64,000 bases of DNA from Paenibacillus graminis (GTDB lineage Bacteria > Bacillota > Bacilli > Paenibacillales > Paenibacillaceae). The notes under the pieces were generated by a model that saw nothing but the letters and a program-made list of their open reading frames with translations, did no database searches and was not told the DNA's origin. Positions 63,738 through 64,000 of this stretch are shown here, in pieces (the first letter of the stretch is position 1; each line of letters opens with the position of its first letter). Both the position numbers and the translations under genes were made by a program. The DNA lies in NCBI RefSeq assembly GCF_000758705.1, contig NZ_CP009287.1, positions 5,580,001-5,644,000 of the forward strand. The letters run 5' to 3'.

Positions 63738-64000
63738 CTATACCCAGAATTGGACTAGCAGGTCAATCAGCTTAATGCCGACAAACGGGACAATCACACC
63801 GCCCAGGCCATAAATGATCAGGTTGCGGCTGAGGAGCTGTGACGAGCTCATCGGCTTATAAGCCACCCCTTTCATTGCCAGCGGAATCAGCAGCGGAATG
63901 ATCACTGCGTTAAAGATCAAGGCTGACAGGATGGCTGACAGAGGGGAATGCAGTCTCATCACATTCAAGACTTCCATTTCAGGAATCGCCACCATGAACA
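63738..64000 (-). CDS. kdpB: potassium-transporting ATPase subunit KdpB, C-terminal part
   Basis: The last 87 residues of the P-type ATPase subunit; the gene runs off the window. [34 protein letters not shown] and [20 protein letters not shown] match the C-terminal membrane domain of KdpB. An ATG at 63995 is an internal codon. Confidence 0.95.
   Translation of the reverse strand, partial: FMVAIPEMEVLNVMRLHSPLSAILSALIFNAVIIPLLIPLAMKGVAYKPMSSSQLLSRNLIIYGLGGVIVPFVGIKLIDLLVQFWV

Overview
The window looks like a chromosomal segment of a Paenibacillus-type Firmicute. The support is gene content (spoVB, bofC, comN, a SpoIID-like protein, a T-box in front of hisS-aspS, BceAB-type resistance genes), strong AGGAGG ribosome binding sites with frequent TTG/GTG starts, and GH9/GH48 cellulases with FN3 and CBM3 modules. 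No rRNA, tRNA, intact insertion sequence or CRISPR array was seen.

The backbone is a conserved Firmicute neighbourhood, read here mostly on the minus strand: bofC, ruvCAB, a SpoIID/LytB protein, queA, tgt, yajC, then yrzE/DUF421/spoVB/comN, secDF, a CDF-like protein, recJ, apt, relA, dtd, hisS-aspS-tcdA, rarA, and the tail of mnmA. Accessory genes sit between these blocks.

Layout: 1-334 mnmA tail; 494-6223 a GH9 + GH48 cellulase operon; 6599-7903 rarA; 8038-10837 a small HTH protein and a chemoreceptor; 11161-15694 helD, a purine permease and tcdA; 15824-19323 aspS, hisS and their T-box leader and promoter; 19727-23446 an unrecognised 148-residue protein, dtd and relA; 23749-25053 uraA; 25171-31625 apt, recJ, CDF-like, secF, secD; 31843-36198 comN, spoVB, DUF421, YrzE-like, PAP2; 36284-42816 an AT-rich RiPP island; 43147-49990 yajC to ruvC; 50223-53751 bofC, a lipoprotein serpin, fabV; 54076-58516 a BceRS-BceAB module; 58563-60807 an Rgg-like regulator divergent from an MFS exporter; 60767-64000 a tandem-duplicated KdpD sensor, kdpC and the end of kdpB.

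The most interesting part is the RiPP island (36284-42816). It is one apparent operon: ABC exporter, a 64-residue precursor with six clustered cysteines, a leaky-looking terminator, a SPASM radical SAM maturase, a protein of an uncharacterised peptide-maturation family, an acyl-carrier-like protein that seems to lack the phosphopantetheine serine, and a cytoplasmic subtilisin-type protease. A good sigma-A promoter lies in front of it. It interrupts the conserved yajC-yrzE neighbourhood, is visibly AT-richer than its flanks, and resembles the CLI_3235/CcpM peptide-maturation systems known mainly by bioinformatics from clostridia. Other points worth attention are the tandem KdpD sensor, the inhibitory-type serpin lipoprotein, a CDF protein lacking most metal ligands, a MITE-like element after fabV, a 44-bp perfect palindrome, and a repeat family in operon spacers.
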